Positions 17,435 to 26,870 of a stretch of 64,000 bases of DNA are shown here, piece by piece; position 1 is the stretch's first letter, and each line of letters begins with the position of its first letter. Source of the DNA: Rhodospirillum sp047263945 (GTDB taxonomy: Bacteria; Pseudomonadota; Alphaproteobacteria; Rhodospirillales; Rhodospirillaceae); NCBI RefSeq assembly GCF_047263945.1, contig NZ_JBLAVB010000004.1, forward strand, positions 372,001 to 436,000, in the 5' to 3' direction. The notes under the pieces are model-generated. The model did not search any database. It worked only from the letters and a program-made list of their open reading frames with translations, and was not told the DNA's origin. The position numbers and the translations under genes were made by a program.

Positions 17435-17733
17435 ACGGCCTCATCCCTTTCCGCCGGAAATCCACGCCATGCGGATCCCCATTCTTGGACCATACCCACC
17501 GTTCGAACCCAGCGCACCGGGTGGGGCACCGGGCTGGACTCCAAACGGGTCATGCCCCCTTTCTGGACCATGCGTCGGTTCACCTCCGGACGGGGCCGGA
17601 TCGGACCACGCTTTAGCCCTTCGCAATGCAAGAATAGCGCGGGAAGGCCATAACAAGCCAGGGGAAAGAACCGATTTATTCGACTGGAACCAGACCTTGG
17701 TGCCAACAACCGACAATTCATGGGAGGAAAAGG

Positions 17734-18195
17734 ATGAGCGACCAGACCGATGGACCAAAGGGGTCCGGAAGCACCCGAAGCGGACAAGACGACCCTCCGG
17801 ACATGGAAACACTCGCCAAACGCTATATGGAGTTGTGGGGCAAGCAGGTCTCCGCCATGGCTGCGGATCCTGGCCTTGCCGAAGCCATGTCAAAAACCAT
17901 GGACTTCATGGCCGAAACCGCGAAGTCCGGGGGACGGATGCCTCCGGGCATGTCCCCTGGGCCGGGCATGCCCCCTGGAATGACACCAAACGGGGCTTCA
18001 GCCAATGACGCAACACCACCCGACACCGACAGCGCAGCGCCTGGGTCCGCGACCACTGGCCCTGCATCTGGCCCTTCAGGGGCTGACATGGATGGGTTGG
18101 CCGAACGGATTGATTCCCTTGACCGCCGGGTTGCCCTCCTCGAAGCCGCCTTGGGCGGCATCCTCGCCCAGTCAGGACGGCGCAACGGCGATTGA
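17734..18195 (+). CDS. Short PhaE-like PHA synthase partner (putative)
   Basis: 153 residues after a strong GGAGGAAAAGG site. The N-terminus has a helix MDPPDMETLAKRYMELWGKQVSAM-like segment resembling the Trp/Gln-rich start of PhaE. The middle is a Gly/Pro/Met-rich linker (PPGMSPGPGMPPGMTPNG), and the C-terminus a coiled coil LAERIDSLDRRVALLEAALGG like the PhaE tail. It lies 37 bp before phaC. Classical PhaE is about 350 residues, so this is at most a reduced version; a phasin-like granule protein is the alternative. Inferred from context and heptads, not from a clear family match. Confidence 0.55.
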   Translation: MSDQTDGPKGSGSTRSGQDDPPDMETLAKRYMELWGKQVSAMAADPGLAEAMSKTMDFMAETAKSGGRMPPGMSPGPGMPPGMTPNGASANDATPPDTDSAAPGSATTGPASGPSGADMDGLAERIDSLDRRVALLEAALGGILAQSGRRNGD

Positions 18196-18232
18196 CCCAC
18201 CCGAAGAGCTGGCTGACCGGCTGAGGCAGGCC

Positions 18233-19291
18233 ATGGGCGAAACCCGGCGGTCGGAGCTGATCGCCGCCCTCGACCGGGAAGCGCGGCGGCGCATGGACCG
18301 CTTCCTGGCCGGGGTCGAGGCCTACCACGCCCACCCCTACCGTCGGCCCCTGGAGGACCCCCCACCGATCTGGCAGTCAGGAACGACAGGGTTGAGGGAC
18401 TATGGAGGCTTCCTGAACGCACCGCCAATCCTGATGATCCCCTCGCTGATCAACCGCGCCCAGGTTCTGGACCTGACGCCCGGACGGTCCCTGTGCCGCC
18501 ATTTGGCGGACCGGGGGCACCGCCCCTTCCTGGTAGACTGGGGCCTTCCCGGCGAGGAAGAACGGTCCTTCTCCATCGGAGACTATGTCTTGCGCCGCCT
18601 GGAACCGATTCTGGAAGCGGTCATCGAACGAACCGGACGACGGCCCGTCCTTCTAGGGTATTGCATGGGCGGATTGCTGGCCATGGCCCTGGCGCAGCGG
18701 CAATCGGACCGCATCCGCGGCCTGGCCCTGTTGGCCACGCCCTGGGATTTCGAGGCCGGAGACAGCGGCTTGATCGCCCTGTCCCGCGCCCTGGCCCCAC
18801 TGGTTCACCGCTTCGCCGACCGGGAAGAAGCTGTGCCTGCGGATCTGGTCCAACTGCCCTTTTCTCTGCTCGACCCCCTCGCCCTGGCTCGCAAATATGA
18901 GAGCTTTGGCCACCTTGACCCCCAGACCCCCCGTGCCCTGGATTTCATGGCCGTGGAGGATTGGCTGAACGACGGCGTTCCCCTGGCCGGTCCCGCAGCC
19001 CGGGAGGCCCTGGACCGCTGGTATATGGGCAATGAAACGGCCCGGGGGACCTGGGATGTGGGTGGACAAGTCATCACCCCGAAGGCCTTGACGGCGCCCA
19101 GTCTGGTCATCATTCCCGAACGGGACCGAATCGTCCCCCCCGAATCGGCCCTGGCCCTGGCCCAAGCCCTTCCCGGAGCGCATGTCCGAACCGTTCCCTT
19201 GGGTCATGTGGGCATGGTCGTCGGGCGGCAAGCCGTCGCCCGGGTCCATCGGCCCATCCGCCATTGGCTGGACAAGCTCTCCCAGGATTAA
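18233..19291 (+). CDS. phaC: Class III-like poly(3-hydroxyalkanoate) synthase
   Basis: 352 residues in an alpha/beta-hydrolase fold. The PHA synthase box GYCMGG puts the nucleophile at Cys144; the Asp of PERDRIVPP is Asp298 and the His of LGHVGMVVG is His325. These are close to Cys149, Asp302 and His331 of the Allochromatium class III enzyme, and the length fits that class rather than the 550-600 residues of class I. It polymerises hydroxyacyl-CoA into storage polyester. The chosen ATG has GAGGCAGG before it. The open frame runs upstream through the preceding gene, so a non-ATG start a few codons earlier cannot be excluded. Confidence 0.8.
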   Translation: MGETRRSELIAALDREARRRMDRFLAGVEAYHAHPYRRPLEDPPPIWQSGTTGLRDYGGFLNAPPILMIPSLINRAQVLDLTPGRSLCRHLADRGHRPFLVDWGLPGEEERSFSIGDYVLRRLEPILEAVIERTGRRPVLLGYCMGGLLAMALAQRQSDRIRGLALLATPWDFEAGDSGLIALSRALAPLVHRFADREEAVPADLVQLPFSLLDPLALARKYESFGHLDPQTPRALDFMAVEDWLNDGVPLAGPAAREALDRWYMGNETARGTWDVGGQVITPKALTAPSLVIIPERDRIVPPESALALAQALPGAHVRTVPLGHVGMVVGRQAVARVHRPIRHWLDKLSQD

Positions 19292-19325
19292 CCCCCCTCT
19301 CAGCGCCTCTAAAACCAATGGAATG

Positions 19326-19493
19326 AAAGTGAAACGGGGCCAGCTTGACTCAAGCTGATCCCGTTTCACCTAGAGTATTCCGAGATCAAGTTGGGTCGCT
19401 TCGCGACCAAACTTGGCCTCGAAGATACTCTAAAACTTATAGAATGAGAGTGAAACCGGGCCAGCTTGACTCAAGCTGATCCCGTTTCACTCT
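19326..19493. repeat. A-E-A palindrome array downstream of phaC
   Basis: A (19326-19371), E (19371-19432) and A (19447-19493) in a row. E is an empty 62-bp palindrome: TAGAGTATTCCGAGATCAAG and its partner CTTGGCCTCGAAGATACTCT around GGTCGCTTCGCGACC. E and the second A are joined by an AT-rich 14-bp spacer, as at 45250 and, reversed, at 31539. In the rest of the phaC-phaA gap only the palindrome at 19750 is recognised. Confidence 0.85.
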
Positions 19494-19749
19494 AGCCACA
19501 CAACAGACGATCGCTTGACGGGCCAGGGAAATCCCCCTCTTGCCGGTTTGCCACCAGGATCGAATGTTACTGAAGGAAAAATTCACTGACTTTCCCCGAG
19601 AGGTTTGCGCACCGCAACGGGGATGCTTAGAGTACCACTATGAAAAGCGCTCCATCACCCCATCGAAGGACAGTATTTGATGGAGAGAGGGAGGCTCTAC
19701 CTCAGCCCTGCGCGCTCGGCCAAAGGGGTTGAGGGATCAAAAAGCAAGG

Positions 19750-19771
19750 GGCGACTTCCGGAAGTCGCCCG
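19750..19771. promoter_or_regulatory. Perfect 22-bp palindrome 30 bp upstream of phaA
   Basis: Half-site GGGCGACTTCC followed directly by its exact inverse, with no loop. It ends about 30 bp before the phaA ATG, within the probable leader. It could be an operator bound by a dimeric regulator or an mRNA hairpin. It does not belong to the dispersed repeat families here. Confidence 0.5.
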
Positions 19772-19800
19772 CGTTTACCAACGCATGGAGAGAAAACGTC

Positions 19801-20973
<1,173 letters not shown>

Positions 20974-21292
20974 AGAAAGAAGACGCGCATCGGCCCGTCA
21001 AACGGTCGACGCCAGACGGGGAGCACCATGGGTGTCTCCCCTGAAAAAAGCACCTTTGGGCGCGGGGGACAGGATCGAGAGAGCCGCCCCCGCATCCACC
21101 ATCCAACCCGATCGACCGCCCGGGTCGTCGACTCCCCCTGTCGCCTGACGAAAAGGTCACCGACCCTTCGGAAAAATCACCGGAATTCCGTCCCGGACTT
21201 TTCCCGCTGGACGACCCATGGTAACAATCGATCTTCTCGGGTTGGAAGTCGCGAAATAATCAGTAATGAAATCAGCGTTTGGAGGAATGAAA
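20974..21292. other. phaA-phaB intergenic region
   Basis: 319 bp without a gene. The last 60 bp before phaB turn AT-rich and contain its strong GGAGGA ribosome site, so a phaB promoter is likely here. No terminator with a T-run and no member of the dispersed repeats was found. Confidence 0.5.
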
Positions 21293-22021
21293 ATGTCTAA
21301 GGGGCGTGTTGCTTTGGTTACCGGTGGAACGCGTGGTATTGGCGCGGCCATCAGCACGGCGTTGCGCGATGCGGGCTACACCGTCGCAGCGAACTATGCG
21401 GGGAATGATACGGCAGCCGAGCGTTTCAAGGATGAAACGGGTATCGCCGTCTACAAATTCGACGTGTCGAACTTCGACATGGTCAAGGAAAACGTGGCCA
21501 AGATCACCGAAGAGTTGGGGCCGATCGACGTTGTGGTCAACAACGCCGGAATCACCCGGGATGGCACCCTGCACCGCATGAGCCCGGACCAGTGGGAGGC
21601 GGTGATCCAGACCAACCTGTCCTCCTGTTACAACCTCTCGCGCTGTGTCATCGAAAGCATGCGCGAGCGGAATTTCGGCCGTATCGTGAACATCGGCTCC
21701 ATCAATGGTCAGGCAGGTCAGTACGGTCAGGTGAACTATGCTGCGGCCAAGTCGGGCATTCATGGCTTCACCAAGGCGCTGTCCCAGGAAGGGGCGGCCA
21801 AAGGCATTACCGTGAACGCCATTGCCCCGGGTTACGTGGACACCGACATGGTCCGCGCCGTGCCCCCCAACGTGCTGGAAAAGATCATCGCCAAGATCCC
21901 CATGGGCCGCCTGGGCCGGGCCGAGGACATCGCGCGCGGTGTGCTCTTCCTGGTGGCCGATGAAGCCGACTTCATCACCGGTGCAACCCTGTCGATCAAT
22001 GGCGGTCAACACATGTACTAG
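21293..22021 (+). CDS. phaB: Acetoacetyl-CoA reductase
   Basis: A 242-residue short-chain dehydrogenase. The NADPH motif TGGTRGIG is at the N-terminus, NNAGITRDGT in the middle, and the catalytic Tyr-Lys in NYAAAKSG. The C-terminus GATLSINGGQHMY is diagnostic of PhaB. It reduces acetoacetyl-CoA to (R)-3-hydroxybutyryl-CoA for PhaC. The start is the ATG six bases after GGAGGA, not the ATG nine codons upstream. Its TAG stop is also the first three bases of the downstream E/core element. Confidence 0.93.
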   Translation: MSKGRVALVTGGTRGIGAAISTALRDAGYTVAANYAGNDTAAERFKDETGIAVYKFDVSNFDMVKENVAKITEELGPIDVVVNNAGITRDGTLHRMSPDQWEAVIQTNLSSCYNLSRCVIESMRERNFGRIVNIGSINGQAGQYGQVNYAAAKSGIHGFTKALSQEGAAKGITVNAIAPGYVDTDMVRAVPPNVLEKIIAKIPMGRLGRAEDIARGVLFLVADEADFITGATLSINGGQHMY

Positions 22022-22268
22022 AGTGTTCCGAGATCAAGTTGGGCCATTTCATGGCCACGGTCCACGACAGCCTGTGTTTTCCGTCACGGGGCTTTGCCCC
22101 GTCCCCCACTGGGGCCGAAAGGCCCCAGACCCCAAGCTTTTATTTGTAAAAGAAAAATGGGGGTTTGGGGGCATTGGCCCCCAAATGGGCTTGGGCTATC
22201 GCCCAAAAAACACGAGAGACTGTCGCGTATTGTGTTTCATGGCCTAACTTGGCCTCGAAGACACTCTA
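22019..22268 (+). repeat. E palindrome split by a four-hairpin core, 10-bp direct repeat
   Basis: The left E arm runs TAGAGTGTTCCGAGATCAAG..GGGCCATTTCATGGCC; the right E arm runs TTTCATGGCC..AACTTGGCCTCGAAGACACTCTA. The core between them (22057-22234) has hairpins GGGGC-TTT-GCCCC, GGGGCC-GAAA-GGCCCC, TTGGGGGC-ATT-GGCCCCCAA and TTGGGC-TAT-CGCCCAA. TTTCATGGCC occurs on both sides of the core (22047-22056, 22235-22244), and once in the empty E copy at 45250. This looks like a target duplication. Confidence 0.85.
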
Positions 22269-22318
22269 GATCACGATGAAATGAGGTCTGATCAACCGGT
22301 TTTCATAACCGTGATCTA
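22267..22318. repeat. TAGATCACG palindrome abutting the E element
   Basis: Arms TAGATCACG and CGTGATCTA enclose a GATGAAATGAGG..AACCGGTTTTCAT loop region. It shares CTCTAGA with the end of the E element. Only one copy was seen in the window. The 66 bp between it and the next palindrome show nothing. Confidence 0.55.
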
Positions 22319-22384
22319 AATTATATGGTTAAAGCGGAATGAGACGGAAACCCGCGACACACTTTTCCTCAATCCGCACCCGAC

Positions 22385-22497
22385 TAGAGCATCGAGCGGA
22401 AAAGTGGGTACCAGTTTTCCGGTCCACTCGATGCTCTAACTATATGATTTTAGATCAAACCGCCTTAAATCGATTCCGATTTAAGGCGGTTTGATCT
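22385..22497 (+). repeat. B-C bipartite hairpin unit
   Basis: B (22385-22438, TAGAGCATCGAGCGGAAAAG and partner) and C (22452-22497, a nearly perfect 46-bp palindrome with AGATCAAACCGCCTTAAAT arms) are joined by ACTATATGATTTT. It is the same unit as 5062-5178 in the opposite orientation. Confidence 0.85.
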
Positions 22498-22551
22498 AGT
22501 CCTCGCGCCCCTTCGGTCTCTTTCCCCAAGGGGTTTGGTGGACATAGGGTC

Positions 22552-22580
22552 ACCCCCGCCCCCAAAGGCGGGGGTTTTTA
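22552..22580 (+). terminator. Rho-independent terminator-like hairpin
   Basis: ACCCCCGCC and GGCGGGGGT enclose CCCAAA and are followed by TTTTA. It lies 530 bp after phaB and 130 bp before the next gene. It could end phaB read-through or a short transcript arising in the repeats. Confidence 0.65.
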
Positions 22581-22710
22581 TTTTCCTCTTTTTTTCTGGC
22601 CTGATGTCTTCAGGGAACCGTCGGCGGGTGAAGGCGTTTCCTCCATGTTGGATTTCCCAAAACGAGTCCGAACGCTCTACAGGATTCGTTGGACCAGAAG
22701 GAAGACCGTC

Positions 22711-23571
22711 ATGATCGCCCCGATCCGCCATACCGCATCCACCCTGGCCCTTGCCGCGGCCCTGTGCCTTGGCGGCGGCATTTCCCTCAGCACAGCCGCA
22801 CTGGCCCAAACGCCCTCCCCCTACAATCAGGCTGATGGGGTCCCTGCGCCTTCAAACGTGACCTCTTCCGCCCTGGACGACTTGGCCAACCGGCTGGCAA
22901 TCGACAGCCCCAACGCCGCTCGGCGCGCTCTGCAGGACCTTTCCGCTTCGCCTGGAACGCAACGGGCCGGTGGCCTCGTGGCCTGGACCAAGCAGAGGAT
23001 CGACCTTTGGGAGAACGCCCGGTCTTCGGGCACTCCTCAGGAAGCTCGACTGCATGCCAGGGAAACCCTGGCTGGACTGGAAGGGTTACGGGGGCTTCAA
23101 GGCGCCACCGACTTGGGCCTGAACCAATTGGTCGTTCTGTTTAATGACGCGGGCACAGCCAAGTTGACCGATCCAGACGCCAATGCCGTCCTGGGTGCCC
23201 TTGCCGCTTTACTTCAAAGCAACGGAACCCGAATCCTGATCACCGGTTACGCCACAGACGAAGAGATGAAGACCGGAGACAAAGCACTTCCCCGGACCGC
23301 CGACCTGGCCTTGGAACGGGCGCGTTTCGCTGCTTGGCGTCTGAGGGACCTTGGCGTTCCTGCGGATCGGATCGCGCTGTCTGGGCAGGTCGATCAGACC
23401 GCCGAGATCATGCCCATCCCCGGCGACCCCTTGCCCGACCCCTTGGGCCACCGGGTTGAACTCTTCTTGGAAGATCCGGCTGTCGCAAGCGCTCCCCCTC
23501 CGACTGCGGAGGGAGCGCCTTTGGTGGCCCAAATCCCACAGTCCATGACGGGCGTGGACTCGCAGAAATAG
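22711..23571 (+). CDS. Secreted OmpA-like domain protein
   Basis: 286 residues with a Sec signal (MIAPIRHTASTLALAAALCL...ALA-QTPSP). The C-terminal domain from about residue 165 has the OmpA/MotB peptidoglycan-binding pattern: a strand ILITGYATDEE, a helix RTADLALERARFAAWRL, then LGVPADRIALSGQ and HRVELFLED. The N-terminal half is helical and unassigned. It is probably periplasmic and bound to peptidoglycan. The start was placed at the ATG behind AGAAGGAAG; 22 upstream codons were dropped. Predicted function is structural or scaffolding; no partner is evident. Confidence 0.7.
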   Translation: MIAPIRHTASTLALAAALCLGGGISLSTAALAQTPSPYNQADGVPAPSNVTSSALDDLANRLAIDSPNAARRALQDLSASPGTQRAGGLVAWTKQRIDLWENARSSGTPQEARLHARETLAGLEGLRGLQGATDLGLNQLVVLFNDAGTAKLTDPDANAVLGALAALLQSNGTRILITGYATDEEMKTGDKALPRTADLALERARFAAWRLRDLGVPADRIALSGQVDQTAEIMPIPGDPLPDPLGHRVELFLEDPAVASAPPPTAEGAPLVAQIPQSMTGVDSQK

Positions 23572-23731
23572 GACGTTATCGGGACACGCGCAAAAGAGCC
23601 GCATCCCCCTGCAATAAGACCTGTCGTTGCCGCTTTTCCCTTGAAAAGCCGACAGGGCCCCAACCATGATGTCCTCTCCCCTGCAAACAAGGGGAACGCC
23701 CGAGCAGGGATCGTTCCCGGAGAGGATAATC

Positions 23732-24127
23732 ATGTATGAAGAAACCACACGGGATGTGATCATCCGGGTGGAACCCCGTTATCTACCGGACCAATCCACC
23801 CCCGACCAGGGGCAATACGTCTGGGCCTACCATGTGACCATTGTCAACGGCGGCTCCAGACCGGTTCAACTGCTGCGCCGCCACTGGATCATAACGGATT
23901 CCCTGGGGCGTACCCAAGAGGTCGAAGGGGCCGGTGTGGTTGGCGAAACGCCCACTCTCAGCCAAGGAGAGCAGTTCGAGTATACATCCGGCACCCCCTT
24001 GGCAACGGCCTCAGGCTTCATGGGTGGAACCTACCTGTTCCGGGACCTGGACAGTGGCGAGGATTTCCGCGCGACCATTCCGTCTTTCAGTCTGGACAGC
24101 CCCCATGCGACCGGCGCCGTTCACTGA
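23732..24127 (+). CDS. apaG: Co2+/Mg2+ efflux protein ApaG
   Basis: 131 residues, a single DUF525/ApaG domain. It includes YVWAYHVTIVNGGSRPVQLLRRHWIITD, the glycine-rich EGAGVVGETPTL, YTSGTPLATASGFMGGTYLF and a C-terminal strand with IPSFSLDSP. ApaG is a small fibronectin-III-like protein linked genetically to metal tolerance and diadenosine tetraphosphate metabolism; the molecular role is unclear. The start is the ATG behind GGAGAGGATAATC. Confidence 0.9.
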   Translation: MYEETTRDVIIRVEPRYLPDQSTPDQGQYVWAYHVTIVNGGSRPVQLLRRHWIITDSLGRTQEVEGAGVVGETPTLSQGEQFEYTSGTPLATASGFMGGTYLFRDLDSGEDFRATIPSFSLDSPHATGAVH

Positions 24128-24324
24128 TTCCGACTGACATCGGGAGGAAACCTCACCGTGATACGGATCCCATGATTTTTTACCGGTTTTCTGATCCATA
24201 GGACCGCTTGCCCCGTTCAAGATTACTCTCCATGTATCGGAAAGATGACACGCCCTCCCGCACCTCTCCCCCCCGGCGCTTTTGGCCACGGCGGGTCGGC
24301 TGGACAACCGAAGGGATCCTATCC

Positions 24325-25023
24325 GTGAGCACCCATACGCCCGTCTCCCCCCCGGGCCTTTCTTCAAATGAAGGCACCTCGAAGACTTCGAACGCTCCGC
24401 AGGTGGCCAAGGCCACGACCACTTGGCCGACCCACAAACCCTCCCGCGAGGAAGCTGAGGCTGCGGTGCGGACATTGATCCGCTGGGCTGGGGACAATCC
24501 GAACCGAGAGGGACTGTTCGATACCCCCGCCCGGGTTGCCCGGGCCTACGAGGAATTCTTCGAGGGCTATGAATCCGACCCGGAGGACATCCTGCGCCGC
24601 ACCTTCGAGGAGGTGGAAGGGTACGATGAAATGGTTCTGCTGCGGGACATCCGCATTGAAAGCCATTGCGAGCACCATATGGTGCCCATCATCGGCAAGC
24701 TCCATATCGCCTACTTGCCCAACAAGCGCGTGGTGGGAATCTCCAAGCTGGCTCGCGTCGCCGAGGTTTATGCCAAACGTCTGCAAATCCAGGAAACAAT
24801 GACCGCCCAAATCGCCAACGCCATCAACACGGTGCTGGAACCCAAGGGCGTCGCCGTGGTCATCGAAGCCGCCCACCAATGCATGACCACCCGCGGTATC
24901 CGCAAACCCGGTGTCACCATGGTGACCAGCCGCATGTTGGGTGCCTTCCGCAAAAACTCGGACACACGCCGGGAATTCCTGCATCTGATTGGTCAAAATC
25001 GCGCGGGAAGCGGCTCTCTCTAA
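24325..25023 (+). CDS. folE: GTP cyclohydrolase I
   Basis: 232 residues from the GTG chosen because AAGGGAT lies eight bases before it. Earlier starts at 24208 or 24232 remain open but give an Arg/Pro-rich leader without a ribosome site. The zinc ligands are in ESHCEHHMVP (Cys, His) and HQCMTTRG (Cys), and GISKLARVAEVYAKRLQIQE is the family signature. It converts GTP to dihydroneopterin triphosphate for folate synthesis. The family domain starts around EEAEAAVRTLIRWAG; the N-terminal 50 residues are probably disordered. Confidence 0.88.
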   Translation: MSTHTPVSPPGLSSNEGTSKTSNAPQVAKATTTWPTHKPSREEAEAAVRTLIRWAGDNPNREGLFDTPARVARAYEEFFEGYESDPEDILRRTFEEVEGYDEMVLLRDIRIESHCEHHMVPIIGKLHIAYLPNKRVVGISKLARVAEVYAKRLQIQETMTAQIANAINTVLEPKGVAVVIEAAHQCMTTRGIRKPGVTMVTSRMLGAFRKNSDTRREFLHLIGQNRAGSGSL

Positions 25024-25089
25024 GACCCTCGGCACGAAAGCGGCTCCGGCCAAAGGCCGTCCCCAGGTCCAGTCTCCTGCGCCTCCGTG

Positions 25090-26628
25090 ATGGACAGGGG
25101 ACCAAACTGGAGCGATGATACCCCCCGTTTCATTAAAAAGGAGAGCGCGGCTCCAGGCCGGGCTTCCGGGGGTTTCTTCTTGCTAGACCTACGACCCGTC
25201 GCGCTCATCAACGGCGTCCTGTTGTGTATCCTGGCTGCGGGGATGATCATTCCCGGAGCAGTGGATGCCATGATGGGCAATGGGGACTGGAGGGTCTTCG
25301 CCACCAGCGCAATGGTCACCCTGTTCATCGGGTTGGCCCTGGTTTTCACCTGCCGTACGGACATCGTCCGCCTGACCATCCGCCAGGCCTTTCTGCTCAC
25401 CACCCTGATCTGGGTCATCCTGCCCGCCTTCGCCGCCCTGCCCTTTGCCTTTTCCGAACTGGATCTGGATTACGCAGATGCCTTTTTCGAGGCCATGAGC
25501 GGAATCACCACCACCGGAGCGACCGTCATCGTTGGGCTGGATGTCAGTCCGCCCGGTCTGCTGCTCTGGCGGGGGATCCTTCAGTGGTTGGGGGGGATCG
25601 GAATCATCATCATGGCCCTGACCGTCCTGCCCATGCTGCGGGTCGGTGGCATGCAGATGTTCAAGGTTGAGGCCTTCGAAGCCCAGGAAAAGGTCCTTCC
25701 CCGGGCCACCTCCCTGGCTTCCGCCCTGGTGGGCATTTACGTCCTGCTGACTGCCCTTTGGGCCATGATGCTGTGGATGGTGGGCATGACCAGCCTGGAA
25801 GCGGTGGTTCATGCCATGACGACCATTGCCACCGGGGGCTATTCCACCGCCGACGCCTCGGTGGGGTACTTCCAAAGCTGGCGGATCGACGTGATCATCA
25901 CATTGGGCATGGTCGTCGGGGGCATTCCCTTTCTGCTGTACTTCCAGGTCGCCCGGGGTAAACCCCTGTCGATTATCCGGGACACCCAAGTCCGCTGGTA
26001 CCTGATGACCCTGGGCCTGGGTATTCTCAGTGTGGCCGCGTGGCTCTGGTGGGATGGGGGGATGCACCCTGCCCAAGCCCTGCGCTATGCCAGTTTCAAC
26101 GTCACTTCGGTCATGACCGGAACCGGCTTTGCCACCGCCGACTACTGGCAATGGTCCGGGGTCGCGGTCAGTGTGATGTTCTGCCTGATGTTCGTCGGTG
26201 GATGCGCCGGATCGACCAGTTGCGGCATCAAAATCTTCCGCTTCCAGATCCTGGCCGCAACGGCGCGGATCCAGCTTCTGCGCCTGCTCCAGCCCCATGG
26301 GGTGTTCATCCCCTATTACAACAAACGGCCCATCGAGGACGGCGTGGCGGAATCGGTCATGGCCTTCTTCTTCCTCTATGGCCTGTGCACCGCACTGCTC
26401 ACCATTGCACTGGGCGCCCTGGGACTGGACTTTGTCACAGCGCTTTCGGGCGCGGCGACGGCCATTTCCAACGTGGGTCCGGGCCTGGGAGAGATCATTG
26501 GCCCCGCAGGCAATTTCTCCTCCCTGCCCGACGCGGCCAAATGGCTGCTGTCCCTGGGTATGTTGTTGGGGCGGCTGGAACTGTTCACCGTCCTGGTCCT
26601 GATTATGCCCCGTTTTTGGCGGGGGTAG
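25090..26628 (+). CDS. trkH: TrkH-type potassium uptake protein
   Basis: A 512-residue membrane protein with about ten helices and four pore loops. The loops are SGITTTGATV, ATGGYST, VMTGTGFAT and ISNVGPGLG, each with the filter glycine. TrkH/KtrB channels import K+ gated by cytoplasmic TrkA, which is not encoded here. ATG 25090 or the adjacent GTG 25087 could start it; neither has a clear ribosome site. The gene ends in a TAG that is also the left end of the 26626 repeat. Confidence 0.9.
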   Translation: MDRGPNWSDDTPRFIKKESAAPGRASGGFFLLDLRPVALINGVLLCILAAGMIIPGAVDAMMGNGDWRVFATSAMVTLFIGLALVFTCRTDIVRLTIRQAFLLTTLIWVILPAFAALPFAFSELDLDYADAFFEAMSGITTTGATVIVGLDVSPPGLLLWRGILQWLGGIGIIIMALTVLPMLRVGGMQMFKVEAFEAQEKVLPRATSLASALVGIYVLLTALWAMMLWMVGMTSLEAVVHAMTTIATGGYSTADASVGYFQSWRIDVIITLGMVVGGIPFLLYFQVARGKPLSIIRDTQVRWYLMTLGLGILSVAAWLWWDGGMHPAQALRYASFNVTSVMTGTGFATADYWQWSGVAVSVMFCLMFVGGCAGSTSCGIKIFRFQILAATARIQLLRLLQPHGVFIPYYNKRPIEDGVAESVMAFFFLYGLCTALLTIALGALGLDFVTALSGAATAISNVGPGLGEIIGPAGNFSSLPDAAKWLLSLGMLLGRLELFTVLVLIMPRFWRG

Positions 26629-26870
26629 AGTGACAGGGGGTATTTTCCCGTCACAGGGCTTTGCCAAGTCCTCAACTGGGCTTCTACTTTTATACACCGT
26701 TTCCTCGAGAATCCGGAAAACCTGCTTCGCAGTTTCTGGGCTCTGCCCAGACCCGCAAAGGGTCGCGGACCCTTTGATCCCAAATGGGCTTGGGCCATCG
26801 CCAAAAAAATGCGAGACACCGTCCTGAGCTGCGGTCGCAAAGCGACCCAACCTGATCCCAGATCACTCTA
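26626..26870 (+). repeat. Composite repeat with nested D element, spanning stop codon to stop codon
   Basis: It begins with TAGAGTG (TAG is the trkH stop) and ends CACTCTA (CTA is the macB stop read on the other strand). Order: core left part with degraded TTTTCCCGTCACAGGGCTTTG; D fragment 26689-26781 with TATACACCGTTTCCTCGAGA and the CTGGGC-TCT-GCCCAG hairpin; core right part with TTGGGC-CAT-CGCCAA; and a right E arm with loop GGTCGCAAAGCGACC. The left E arm is deleted. Confidence 0.85.
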
